A stretch of DNA of 64,000 bases, taken from the NCBI GenBank assembly GCA_963777855.1, contig CAVZRW010000015.1:62001-126000 (forward strand). Reading direction: 5' to 3'. Shown piece by piece: positions 1 to 7,654 of this stretch. The position numbers were made by a program, and so were the translations under genes. Source of the DNA: Prado023 sp963777855. GTDB lineage: Bacteria > Actinomycetota > Actinomycetes > S36-B12 > CAIYMF01. Below the pieces are notes generated by a model that did no database searches, was not told the origin of the DNA, and saw only the letters and a list, made by a program, of their open reading frames with translations. Position 1 is the first letter of the stretch. Each line of letters begins with the position of its first letter.

Positions 1-458
1 GGCTGCCGAAGAACCACGCCTTCCAGCTCTCGCCGCCGGCCTGGGCGGCGGCCGAGTAGTAGGAGTTGGCCCAGCCGTTGCGGCCCAGGCCCCAGAGGTA
101 GAGCAGGGCCGTCGCGCCGAGGAGCGCGGCCAGCCCCCAGCGCGCCCAGCGGGGAGTCGGCTGGTCCACGGGCAGTCCGGCCCCCGAGGGGGATGCCAGG
201 GGTCCCGGGGTGGCCGCGGGCGCGACCGGCGTGTTGCGGGCCGCGGGGGCATCGGCGCGGCCTGGGTCGGCATCCGACACGGCGGACGGCCCCACGGGCG
301 CGGAGGGCGCCACGTGGGCCGCCGCAGCGTCGGCGGCTCCGGAGGGATCGAGCCAGCCCTCTCTGAGGGGGAGCGTGGGTCGGCGCCGGGCAGGCGCCGG
401 GCACGGAGCCGGGATCGTCGGGACGCGGGCCCGTGGGTGCGTGCGTGGGAGTCGTCAT
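1..458 (-). CDS. Glycosyltransferase family 39 (ArnT/YkcB-like) membrane protein, N-terminal part, runs off the window
   Basis: Partial gene cut by the left edge. The ATG overlaps the stop of the GT2/GtrA gene (ATGA, 455-458), so the two form one operon. One reading frame gives an Ala/Pro-rich cytoplasmic head, then a first membrane helix and the stretch LGRNGWANSYYSAAAQAG, which closely resembles the start of ArnT/YkcB-type GT39 mannosyltransferases using polyprenyl-phosphate sugars (family knowledge). The ATG at 458 is not in the frame of that helix. Either there is a one-base indel near 350-390, or translation starts downstream, for example at the in-frame GTG at 313. The family fits an envelope glycosylation partner for the neighbouring GT2-GtrA protein. 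Confidence 0.7.
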   Translation of the reverse strand, partial: MTTPTHAPTGPRPDDPGSVPGACPAPTHAPPQRGLARSLRSRRRCGGPRGALRARGAVRRVGCRPRPRRCPRGPQHAGRARGHPGTPGIPLGGRTARGPADSPLGALGAGRAPRRDGPALPLGPGPQRLGQLLLLGRRPGRRRELEGVVLRQ

Positions 459-1779
459 CGGGCGACCTCCTGAGTCGGGGCGATCGAGACCGCCGTCGGG
501 TGGTGCAGGGACGTGCGCGCATCGGTTCGGCGGTCGCCGAAGACCCAGGCGCGGTAGAGCAGGAAGCGCAGGAGAGTGGCCACGACGTTGGCCACGGTGA
601 GCACCAGGAGCTCGACCCCGCGCGAGGCGGCGGGGGCCAGGTGCGCCAGCGCGACGAGGGCGCCGCTGGTGACCGCCAGCCCCAGGCCGAACACGACCAG
701 GCCCTGTGCCTGGTGGCGCAGCCGGTCGGGCCGGCCGCGCACCCCGAAGGTGAACCAGCGGTTGGCGGCGGTGTTGCCGACGGCGGTGGCGATGAGGGCC
801 AGCGCGTTGGCCCACTGGGCGGACATCCCGGTGCGCAGCGCCAGGAACAGCAGCGCGTAGGCAGCGGTGCTGAGCACCCCGATCAGCGCGAACCGGCCCA
901 GCTGGCCGAGGATCCCGCGCGGCGCATCGATGACGGCCTCGGCGGTGGCCGGGCTGGTCAGGCTCGACAGGGGGATCCGGCCGCTGCCCAGGCCCCGGGC
1001 CAGTCGCCAGATCCCGGCGAGGTCCTTGCGGGCCGTGTCCACGATGTCCACCGTCGAGCGGGGGTCGTCGATCCAGTCCACCGGGACCTCGTGGATGCGC
1101 ATCCCCGCGCGCTCGGCCAGCACCAGCAGCTCGGTGTCGAAGAACCACTCGGGATCCTCGACCAGGGGCAGCAGGGCGGCGGCGGCGTCGGCGCGGATGG
1201 CCTTGAACCCGCACTGCGCGTCGCTGAACCCCGCTGCCGAGGGTCGTGCGCAGGATCAGGTTGTAGGAGCGTGAGATGAACTCGCGCCGAGGCCCGCGGA
1301 CCACCCGGGAGCCCCGGCTCAGGCGTGTTCCGATCGCCAGGTCGGAGTGCCCGGACAGCAGCGGGGCCACCAGCGGCAGCAGCGCCGCCAGGTCGGTGGA
1401 CAGGTCGACGTCCATGTAGGCCAGCACCCGCGCGTCACTGGTGGACCACACCTGACGCAGGGCTCGTCCGCGGCCCTTCTGCGTCGAGGTGCACCGCGCT
1501 GACCTCCGCCAGCTGGCAGGCCAGCCGCGAGGCGATGTCCCAGGTGAGGTCGGTGCTGGCGTTGTCGGCGATCGTGATCCGGAAGGTGTACGGCAGCGCC
1601 GACTTGAGGTGGGCGTAGAGGCGCAGGACGCTGCGCTCGAGGTCCAGCTGCTCGTTGTGGACGGGGATGACCACGTCGAGGGCGGGCGCCAGCTCACCGG
1701 CCCGGAGGTGGTCCAGGGCGGGGCTCGGTGCGGGCAGGACCGCCAGGTGGGTCCGGGTCGGGGGGTGTGGGGTAGCCAT
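455..1779 (-). CDS. GT2 glycosyltransferase fused to GtrA-like domain (two frameshifts)
   Basis: The reconstructed product has an N-terminal family 2 glycosyltransferase domain (DVVIPVHNEQ and ITIADNASTD motifs) and a C-terminal GtrA/DPMS-like membrane domain of about four helices. This arrangement suggests it makes a polyprenyl-phosphate sugar on the cytoplasmic face and helps deliver it to the outer face. The frame is broken twice. One break is near 1465-1480, after AVHLDA. The other is near 1232, where one extra G lies in the run encoding GSG before FSDAQCGFK. Restoring both gives one continuous protein. The start ATG at 1779 is divergent from the response regulator. Both indels sit in G/C runs, so sequence error is likelier than gene loss. 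Confidence 0.8.
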
Positions 1780-1782
1780 GGG

Positions 1783-1877
1783 TCACAGGCAACCGGGCGA
1801 ACCTGTGAGCAGGCTGGGAGGTCGCTGGACGCCCCGCGGGAGTGGCAGGGCCCTCGGGTTCACAGGATCCTCACAGG
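1783..1877. promoter_or_regulatory. TCACAGG direct/inverted repeats in a divergent promoter region
   Basis: TCACAGG occurs at 1783-1789, 1860-1866 and 1871-1877, and its inverse CCTGTGA at 1802-1808. The copies at 1860 and 1871 start 11 bp apart, one helical turn, as expected for tandem binding of an OmpR-type regulator. The copies at 1783 and 1871 are extended to the same 11-mer, TCACAGGCAAC. The sites lie between the divergent GT2-GtrA gene and the response regulator, so autoregulation and control of the glycosyltransferase operon are plausible. Binding is inferred. Confidence 0.5.
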
Positions 1878-1920
1878 CAACTGCCAGATTCCCGCATGGT
1901 CCCCTGCGCACGATGGCCCC

Positions 1921-2679
1921 ATGAGCGCCCCCTCCCTCACCGCCGTCGCGTCCCCCGCCCTCACCGCGGCGGCTGCCGGTGCGCCGCCCGAGGCCCGGCT
2001 GCTGGTCGTCGACGACGAGCCCAACATCGTCGAGCTGCTGGCTGCCAGCCTGCGCTTCGCCGGCTTCGAGGTGCACGCGGCGACCAACGGCACCGCCGCC
2101 CTGCGCCGGGCAGCCGAGGTGCAGCCGGACCTCGTCGTGCTCGACGTGATGATGCCCGGTCTCGACGGCTTCGAGGTCGTGCGCCGGATGCGCCAGGACG
2201 GGCTGCACGCTCCCGTGCTGTTCCTCACCGCGCGTGATGCGGTCGAGGACCGCATCACCGGCCTGACCCTGGGGGCCGATGACTACGTGACCAAGCCGTT
2301 CAGCCTCGGCGAGGTCGTCGCGCGGATCCGGGCGATCCTGCGCCGCGCCGGCCTGGCCGCCGAACCCGGGTCCGCGCGGGTCACCTTCGCCGACATCGAA
2401 CTCGACGAGGACGCCCACGAGGTGTTCAAGGCGGGCCAGCCCGTGGAGCTGTCCCCGACGGAGTTCAAGCTCCTGCGCTACCTGATGGCCAACCCGGGGC
2501 GGGTGCTGTCCAAGGCCCAGATCCTCGACCACGTCTGGCACTACGACTTCGGCGGCGAGGCAACGGTCGTGGAGTCCTACGTGTCGTACCTGCGCCGCAA
2601 GGTCGACACCACCGAGCCCCGGCTGCTGCACACCGTGCGCGGCGTGGGCTACGTCCTGCGAATGCCCCGGGAGCGCTGA
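1921..2679 (+). CDS. OmpR/PhoB-family response regulator
   Basis: A 252-residue protein with an N-terminal receiver domain and a C-terminal winged-helix DNA-binding domain. The receiver shows acidic residues in VVDDEPNI, the phosphoacceptor Asp in LDVMMPGLDG (near residue 75), Thr in FLTARD and Lys in YVTKPF. The DNA-binding part has the PTEFKLLRYL and ESYVSYLRRKVD hallmarks and ends with VRGVGYVLR. About 20 Ala/Pro-rich residues precede the receiver. The stop overlaps the kinase start by one base (TGATG), so the two are translationally coupled partners. It resembles mycobacterial MprA/TcrX types, but orthology cannot be set from sequence alone. Tandem TCACAGG boxes upstream are candidate targets. 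Confidence 0.93.
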   Translation: MSAPSLTAVASPALTAAAAGAPPEARLLVVDDEPNIVELLAASLRFAGFEVHAATNGTAALRRAAEVQPDLVVLDVMMPGLDGFEVVRRMRQDGLHAPVLFLTARDAVEDRITGLTLGADDYVTKPFSLGEVVARIRAILRRAGLAAEPGSARVTFADIELDEDAHEVFKAGQPVELSPTEFKLLRYLMANPGRVLSKAQILDHVWHYDFGGEATVVESYVSYLRRKVDTTEPRLLHTVRGVGYVLRMPRER

Positions 2680-4478
2680 TGTTCGCCCGGTGGCCCTTGC
2701 GCACCCGGCTCGTGGCCCTGCTCGTGGCCCTGGTGGCCGCGGCGCTCGTGCTCGCGGGGGTGGTGGCGGCCGCGGCTCTTCGGGGGTACCTCTACGCCGA
2801 GGTGGACCGCGGCCTCGTGCAGGTGGCCACGGCGATGGCCGACCCGTTCCACGGCCCCGACGGCGCACCCGGAGGTGCCCGGCCTGGGCCCCTGGGCCAG
2901 GACGTGCTCTACGTGCAGGTCGCCGACGCCGCCGGGGTGGCTGCCGCCCCGGATCCCGCCTCGGCTGCCGTCACAGACCCGCCCGCACTGTCGACCCTGA
3001 CCCCGCAGGTCGCCGCGGCCTCCGGCGGCGCCGCCCACGTGGTCGACTCCGTGTCGGGGTCCGCGCGCTGGCGGGTGGTGTCGCTGCCCATCGCCGACGG
3101 GTCGGGCTCGGTCACCGTCGCCCAGGACCTCAGCGGCGTCGACGCAACGGTGAGCCGGCTTGCCCTGATCGAGCTGGCGATCGGCGCGCTCGTGCTCCTG
3201 CTGCTGGCGGTGGCCGCGCGCGTGCTCGTGCGGCGCAGCCTCCGGCCCCTGGACCACGTCGAGCAGGCCGCGGCCCTGATCGCCGCCGGGGACCTCGCGC
3301 ACCGGGCGCCGCCGGGCGATCCCCGCACGGAGGTGGGCAGCCTCTCGGCCTCGTTCAACTCGATGGTCGACTCGCTGGAGTCGTCGTTGGCCGCTCAGCG
3401 AGACTCGGAGGCAGCCGCACGCCAGTCGGCGCAGGTCGCCCGTGACTCGGAGGCCAGCGCCCGTGCCTCCGAGTCACGGATGCGCCGGTTCGTGGCCGAC
3501 GCCAGCCATGAGCTGCGCACGCCGCTGACCTCCGTGCGCGGGTTCGCCGAGCTCTACCGGATCGGGGCCGTGGCCCCGGGCGAGCCGCTCGACGACGCGA
3601 TGGCGCGCATCGAGGCCGAGGCGTCGCGGATGGGCGTCCTTGTCGACGACCTGCTGCTGCTGGCCAGACTCGACCAGCAGCGCCCACTGGACCGGGCGCC
3701 CGTCGACGTCGTCGACCTGGTGGCCGACGCGACCGCCTCCGCACGTGCCGCGGCACCCGGCCGACGCATCGACATCGAGGTGGATGCGCAGGCCCTCGGC
3801 GTGAGGGTGCCCGGGGACGCGGGTGGCCTGCGCCAGGTGGTCGACAACCTGCTGGCCAACGCCATGCGGTACTCCCCGGCCGAGGAGCCGATCGTCGTGG
3901 TGGTCGGCAGCGACTCCGCGCCGGCGGGCAGCGTCGGGTGGGCGACGATCGCCGTGCGTGATCGGGGCACAGGGATGGCTCCGGACGTGGCGGCACGGGT
4001 GTTCGAGAGGTTCTACCGGGCGGATCCGGCGCGAAGCCGGGAGCACGGCGGCGCCGGTCTCGGCCTGGCGATCGTCGCGGCGATCGTCGCCGCCCACGGC
4101 GGTCGGGTCGACGTCGAGAGCGCCGAGGGCACAGGCTCCACGTTCACCGTGCACCTGCCCCGCACCACGCCCGCCCCCGCGCCCGTCCCTGCGCCCGCCC
4201 CCGGGCCCGCGATTCAGGCCCCGTTCGAGGCGGCGCACGTGGATTACGGCCCCATTCGAGGGGGTTTGGACCCCTCAGACGGGGCCCAACTCGGCGGCGG
4301 GGGCGGCGCGGACGGGGCGGGCGGCGTGGACGGCGTGGACGGCGTGGACCGTGGGCCGGGGGCGGCGCTCGGGGGGTGGGCTCGGGGGGTGGGTCAGCCG
4401 CCGAGGCGCTCCGAGGACTGTGAGCCCGTCGCGCTGAGCGGGCCGACGCTGATCCCGGCGACCGCGCCGGTCCAGTAG
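2679..4478 (+). CDS. Sensor histidine kinase with an unusual repeat-derived C-terminal tail
   Basis: Membrane kinase paired with the upstream regulator. It has a first membrane helix (about residues 11-33), an extracytoplasmic sensor region, a second helix (about 160-185), HAMP, and a HisKA domain with the phosphoacceptor His277 in ASHELRTPL. The ATPase domain has an N-box (VVDNLLANAMRYSP), a G1 box (RDRGTGMAP), an F box (ERFYRADP) and a G2 box (GGAGLGLAIV). The canonical fold ends near residue 494 (FTVHLPR). The last roughly 105 residues are Pro/Ala- then Gly-rich and are encoded by DNA holding two copies of the CCCCGTTCGAGG-type repeat. They also overlap antisense with an FG-GAP remnant. 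The tail is therefore probably read-through into repeat DNA, either real or caused by an indel that removed the normal stop. Confidence 0.88.
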   Translation: MFARWPLRTRLVALLVALVAAALVLAGVVAAAALRGYLYAEVDRGLVQVATAMADPFHGPDGAPGGARPGPLGQDVLYVQVADAAGVAAAPDPASAAVTDPPALSTLTPQVAAASGGAAHVVDSVSGSARWRVVSLPIADGSGSVTVAQDLSGVDATVSRLALIELAIGALVLLLLAVAARVLVRRSLRPLDHVEQAAALIAAGDLAHRAPPGDPRTEVGSLSASFNSMVDSLESSLAAQRDSEAAARQSAQVARDSEASARASESRMRRFVADASHELRTPLTSVRGFAELYRIGAVAPGEPLDDAMARIEAEASRMGVLVDDLLLLARLDQQRPLDRAPVDVVDLVADATASARAAAPGRRIDIEVDAQALGVRVPGDAGGLRQVVDNLLANAMRYSPAEEPIVVVVGSDSAPAGSVGWATIAVRDRGTGMAPDVAARVFERFYRADPARSREHGGAGLGLAIVAAIVAAHGGRVDVESAEGTGSTFTVHLPRTTPAPAPVPAPAPGPAIQAPFEAAHVDYGPIRGGLDPSDGAQLGGGGGADGAGGVDGVDGVDRGPGAALGGWARGVGQPPRRSEDCEPVALSGPTLIPATAPVQ

Positions 4479-4990
4479 CGCCCGGCGTTGCTCGCGCCGG
4501 GGATGTCCTCACCGGGGGCGCCCACGAGCAGCGTGTCGATACGGTCCTCGTCCAAGGTCCAGTCCCCGACGACCGTCACAAGCCGGCTGCCGAACTTGTC
4601 GCCGGCAACCCGTCCGGCGGCCTTCTGGCTCTATACAGCAGCGTGTTCGGGGCACCCTCGTCCGTCTTGGCGAAGGTCGCCACTCCGGCGTCCACACGCG
4701 AGCCCACGTGAGGGCGACGGCGACGACGAGGCTGAGCTGGGTGCGCATGGGGTTCCTCCTGGAGTCCCTCGCAGGCCACTGCGCGCAAGGCCACCCGATC
4801 GAGCCCATCGGGGCGACCCTGCGTCTCGGGCGCTTTGGGCCCCGTTCGAGGGGGCGAAGACCGATCTGGGCCCCGTTCGAGGGGGTTTCCACCACTCGAA
4901 CGGGGCCCGAATCCCGGTGGGCGGGGCGGGGGCCCGAATCCCGGTGGGCGGGGCGGCGTGGGGCCCGATTTCCGTTGGGCGGGGGCGGGG
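4217..4990. repeat. Cluster of GGCCCCGTTCGAGG-type and GGCCCGAATCCCGGTGGG-type repeats
   Basis: Forward copies lie at 4217-4230, 4248-4264 (one base variant), 4837-4854 and 4868-4885. An inverted copy at 4895-4908 pairs perfectly over 14 bp with 4868-4881, giving a hairpin with a 13-nt loop. This is followed by two copies of a 24-bp unit beginning GGCCCGAATCCC (about 4904-4927 and 4931-4954) and a diverged third from about 4961. The first two copies lie inside the kinase tail and the rest lie upstream of the FG-GAP remnant. It could be a REP/BIME-like or MITE-like family. No ORF or transposase is associated. Confidence 0.7.
4394..4748 (-). pseudogene. Remnant of a secreted FG-GAP (integrin-alpha-like) repeat protein
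   Basis: A well-placed AGGAGG precedes the ATG at 4748, which opens a signal-peptide-like start (MRTQLSLVVAVAL). The frame then breaks near 4700 and again near 4630. Downstream, GRVAGDKFGSRLV and TLLVGAPGED are recognisable FG-GAP blade motifs, and the reading frame stops at 4394. Only one or two blades remain of what is normally a seven-blade propeller. The gene is therefore truncated and frameshifted. Its 3' end overlaps the kinase tail on the other strand. Confidence 0.6.
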
Positions 4991-5007
4991 TAGGGGGTCA
5001 GCGGGGG

Positions 5008-6147
5008 TCAGCCTGCGGCGGGGGTCGTCCCTGCGACCGCGCGGATCGCCGCCGCCGCTTCGGCGCTGCTCATCCCGCTGGCCTGGAGCAGGTCCGAGGC
5101 CGAGAGCCGGATCTGGGCCATGATCGGCGCCGCGAACAGGCCGCCAGCGGGCACGCCACTGACCTGGGCCACGGCCGAGAGTGCCGAGTCACGCATCAGC
5201 CCCGGGTCCTCGCCGGCGAGCACCCCGCGCAGCGCCTCGGTCGCCACCGCCAGGTCCTCGAGTGCCCGCGGGATCCCGGGCCCGGTGTGGTCGCCACGGT
5301 CGAGGGCGACCCACGCCTGCCGGGCGAGCACGCGCAGGTTGCGCAGCGCGTTGTCGAGGTGGAACCCGGCCAGGGCGTAGGTGGCCAGCAGGGTCCGCTG
5401 GCCCCAGTACCAGGGGGCCAGGCGGATGGACTCGCGCGTGGCGTCGAGGCCCGCGTGGAAGCCCTCGAGCACCGGCGCGGTCCGGCGCAGGCCGTTGAGC
5501 ACCTCGAAGGCCGCCTCCACATCGCCCGCGGCCAGGGCCCCGCCGACCTCCCGGTACCCGGTCGCGATCGAGGAGATCACCGGATCCGTGGCCTGGCGAG
5601 CGTGCCGAGCGGGGTCCACCGGCAGGAGCAGCGCCGAGACGAGCAGGCCGATCCCCCCGCCGACCAGTGCGTCCACGAAGCGAGCGGTGTTCCACGGCTC
5701 GGCGTCCGTGGGCGGGGTCAACGTCGCGATCAGGATCGCCGCGGAGGAGGCCTGCATGATCAGGATCGGACCGCCGCCCATGAGGATCGCGCTGATCAGC
5801 GCGATGGCCACGACCAGCGCCAGCTGCCAGGGCCCCGTGCCCACGATGCCGATCAGCACGTCGGCCAGCAGGATGCCCACGGCGTTGCCGACCAGGAGCT
5901 CCGCCGAGCGGCGAAGGCGATGGGCCAGGGAGATGGCGACCGTCGCGACGGCGGCGATCGGGGCGAAGAACGGCTGCTCGTGGCCGATCGCCAGGGCCAC
6001 CGTGTAGGCCAGGAACGCTGCCACGGTGGCCTGCAGGATGATCCGCCAGGAGCGGCGGACCTCGCCGAGCTGCGCGAGCGTCGACTCGGTGGCGCGCCGG
6101 CCGGCCGTGGCCAGCGGCGATGCGGGAGTGCTCGGGGCCTGGGGCAT
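5008..6147 (-). CDS. FUSC/ArAE-type (aromatic acid exporter-like) membrane protein
   Basis: A 379-residue protein. The N-terminal half holds about six hydrophobic helices (residues 30-175), beginning with the typical FUSC segment WRIILQATVAAFLAYTVAL and the HEQPFFAPIAAVATV loop. The C-terminal half is soluble and helical. This matches the FUSC-like family, some members of which export aromatic or organic anions (family knowledge). The substrate here is unknown. It is a single gene, with a long inverted repeat upstream separating it from the small Cys-rich gene. Confidence 0.8.
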   Translation of the reverse strand: MPQAPSTPASPLATAGRRATESTLAQLGEVRRSWRIILQATVAAFLAYTVALAIGHEQPFFAPIAAVATVAISLAHRLRRSAELLVGNAVGILLADVLIGIVGTGPWQLALVVAIALISAILMGGGPILIMQASSAAILIATLTPPTDAEPWNTARFVDALVGGGIGLLVSALLLPVDPARHARQATDPVISSIATGYREVGGALAAGDVEAAFEVLNGLRRTAPVLEGFHAGLDATRESIRLAPWYWGQRTLLATYALAGFHLDNALRNLRVLARQAWVALDRGDHTGPGIPRALEDLAVATEALRGVLAGEDPGLMRDSALSAVAQVSGVPAGGLFAAPIMAQIRLSASDLLQASGMSSAEAAAAIRAVAGTTPAAG

Positions 6148-6187
6148 GGCCCGACCCTACGGCGCCCCAGCCCCCACCCCCCACCCG

Positions 6188-6256
6188 CAGAATCTCCCCG
6201 AGTTGGCCGGTTCTCCGGTACTTACCGGCAGAACCCGTCACGTCGGGGAGAATCTG
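6188..6256. terminator. Long nested inverted repeat (about 70 nt)
   Basis: The outer arms CAGAATCTCCCCGA (6188-6201) and TCGGGGAGAATCTG (6243-6256) pair at 13 of 14 positions. The inner arms GGTTCT/AGAACC (6209-6214, 6230-6235) and CCGGTA/TACCGG (6215-6220, 6223-6228) pair perfectly. It lies 3' of the small Cys-rich gene and 5' of the FUSC gene, both on the minus strand. It may terminate the first transcript. There is no U-run. Confidence 0.5.
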
Positions 6257-6290
6257 GGAGGCAGGCTGGGCCAGCCGGAGGCAGTGAGGG

Positions 6291-6407
6291 TCAGCGGCAG
6301 GTGCAGCGGCGCGAGGTGGGCACACCGGCGAGCACCTGGTCGACGTGCTGGCCGCAGCCGGAGTAGGTGACGTTTCCGCAGGTACGGCACAGGGCGGGGC
6401 TGCACAT
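6291..6407 (-). CDS. Small Cys-rich (zinc-ribbon-like) protein, 38 aa
   Basis: A very short gene with a clear ribosome site (GAAGGAG, 6 nt before the ATG at 6407). The 38-residue product has six cysteines arranged as MCSPALCRTCG, GCGQHVDQVLAG and RRCTCR, a pattern of conserved small actinobacterial proteins of unknown function. The Cys pairs suggest a metal site. A perfect CsoR-type operator sits between the candidate -35 and -10 of its promoter, which suggests induction by copper or reactive sulfur species. No CsoR gene lies in the window. Confidence 0.7.
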   Translation of the reverse strand: MCSPALCRTCGNVTYSGCGQHVDQVLAGVPTSRRCTCR

Positions 6408-6435
6408 GGGTGGCTCCTTCAAGTCGGGATCGTGT

Positions 6436-6472
6436 GACCAGAATACCCCAGGGGGTATACGTTGGGCAACTT
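6436..6472 (-). promoter_or_regulatory. CsoR/CstR-type operator inside a promoter spacer
   Basis: Reading the minus strand, TTGCCC (-35-like) is separated by 18 nt from TATTCT (-10-like). The spacer contains the dyad ATACCCC-(A)-GGGGGTAT (plus strand 6443-6458). This TACCC-GGGTA architecture is typical of CsoR, CstR and FrmR-family repressors sensing Cu(I), persulfide or formaldehyde. It lies about 35 bp before the start of the 38-aa Cys-rich gene. Confidence 0.65.
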
Positions 6473-6541
6473 CCGAGGGCGGCGGCGGGGGCAGAGTGCG
6501 CGCCGTCGCGCCGGCCGTCGAGCGCAGGGGGGCCCTGTGCC

Positions 6542-7459
6542 TCAGGGGCCGGTGGTGCGGATCGGCTCCCAGGGTGGAGGGGGTGCGGGGGTCCGCAGCA
6601 GCGTGGAGTCGACCTCGCCGAACCGCTCGGCGCGGTCGCGCCAGTCGGCGTAGAAGGTCGACACCTCGTCGGCGTTGCGGGCCACGAAGTTCCACCACAT
6701 GAACACCGGCTCCGGGAATGGCACCCCGCCGAGCAGCATGAGCCGCGTCGTCTGGCTGGCGTGCACGGTCACCTCGTGCGGGCCCGGGGCCAGCGCGGCG
6801 ATCTGCCCGGGCCGTGTGGCGGTGCGGGGGACCACCGGCTCGCCGGCGACCGTGACGACACCGTCGAGGGCGATGATCGCGTGCTCGAAGTCGGGGCGCA
6901 GGGGCACGGTGGTGCTCCCCGGGCGGATGGTCACCTGCATTCCGAGGAGGTCGGTGGCGAACGCCGCCGGCGAGCGCGCCTCCAGGAACGACCCGGCGAT
7001 CAGCGTCGCGGACGCCCGTTCCCACTCCACCACCGGGAGCTCGCCGTGGTGGGCGAACGCCGGGTCGCCGTGGCGCTGGTCGTCGGGCTGGGCCACCCAG
7101 AGCTGCATCCCCTGCAGGGTCCCGCGGTAGGTGTCGGTGGCCTCCTCGGCGTGGACGACGCCACGGCCCGCGGTCATCAGGTTCACCTGGCCCGGGCGGA
7201 TCAGCTGCTCGGAGCCGAGGCTGTCGCGGTGCAGCACCGCACCCTCCATCAGCCAGGTCACGGTCTGCAGGCCGGTGTGCGGATGCGGGCCGACGTCGAG
7301 CCCTGAGGTCTCGGTGACCTCGACAGGGCCCATGTGGTCGGCGAAGCACCAGGCTCCGACCGTGCGCAGGCGCCGCCGGGGCAGGACCCGTCGGACCCGC
7401 GTGCGGCCCACCTCGGCCGACACTCCGTCATGGACCTCGATGGGCAGTGCGATCGCCAT
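6542..7459 (-). CDS. Pirin family protein
   Basis: A 305-residue bicupin. The N-terminal cupin carries the metal-binding pattern DHMGP, HPHTGLQTVTWLMEGAVLHRDSLG (split by loops) and GRGVVHAEE, which give the three His and one Glu of pirins. The C-terminal cupin holds GGVPFPEPVFMWWNFVARN, a strongly conserved pirin signature. Family functions range from quercetinase to redox-sensitive regulator, and the role here is unknown. The start ATG at 7459 was chosen because it precedes the first conserved strand. Upstream in-frame sequence is low-complexity overlap with the next gene. Confidence 0.9.
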   Translation of the reverse strand: MAIALPIEVHDGVSAEVGRTRVRRVLPRRRLRTVGAWCFADHMGPVEVTETSGLDVGPHPHTGLQTVTWLMEGAVLHRDSLGSEQLIRPGQVNLMTAGRGVVHAEEATDTYRGTLQGMQLWVAQPDDQRHGDPAFAHHGELPVVEWERASATLIAGSFLEARSPAAFATDLLGMQVTIRPGSTTVPLRPDFEHAIIALDGVVTVAGEPVVPRTATRPGQIAALAPGPHEVTVHASQTTRLMLLGGVPFPEPVFMWWNFVARNADEVSTFYADWRDRAERFGEVDSTLLRTPAPPPPWEPIRTTGP

Positions 7460-7654
7460 TGCGCCAGCCTCCCGGCGCCGGCCCGCACCCGCAACGCGAG
7501 CGCCCAGCAGGCGTGCGGCCGTCCGGAGCTGCGGCCCGCACCCGCGACACGAGTGCACTGCAGGTCTCCAGCCCGTCCGGAGCTGCGGCCCGCGCCCACG
7601 CGGTCCCGGCGCCCGGACCGCCCGGGACCGCACCCAGCCCTCCGCCCGCCCCGA

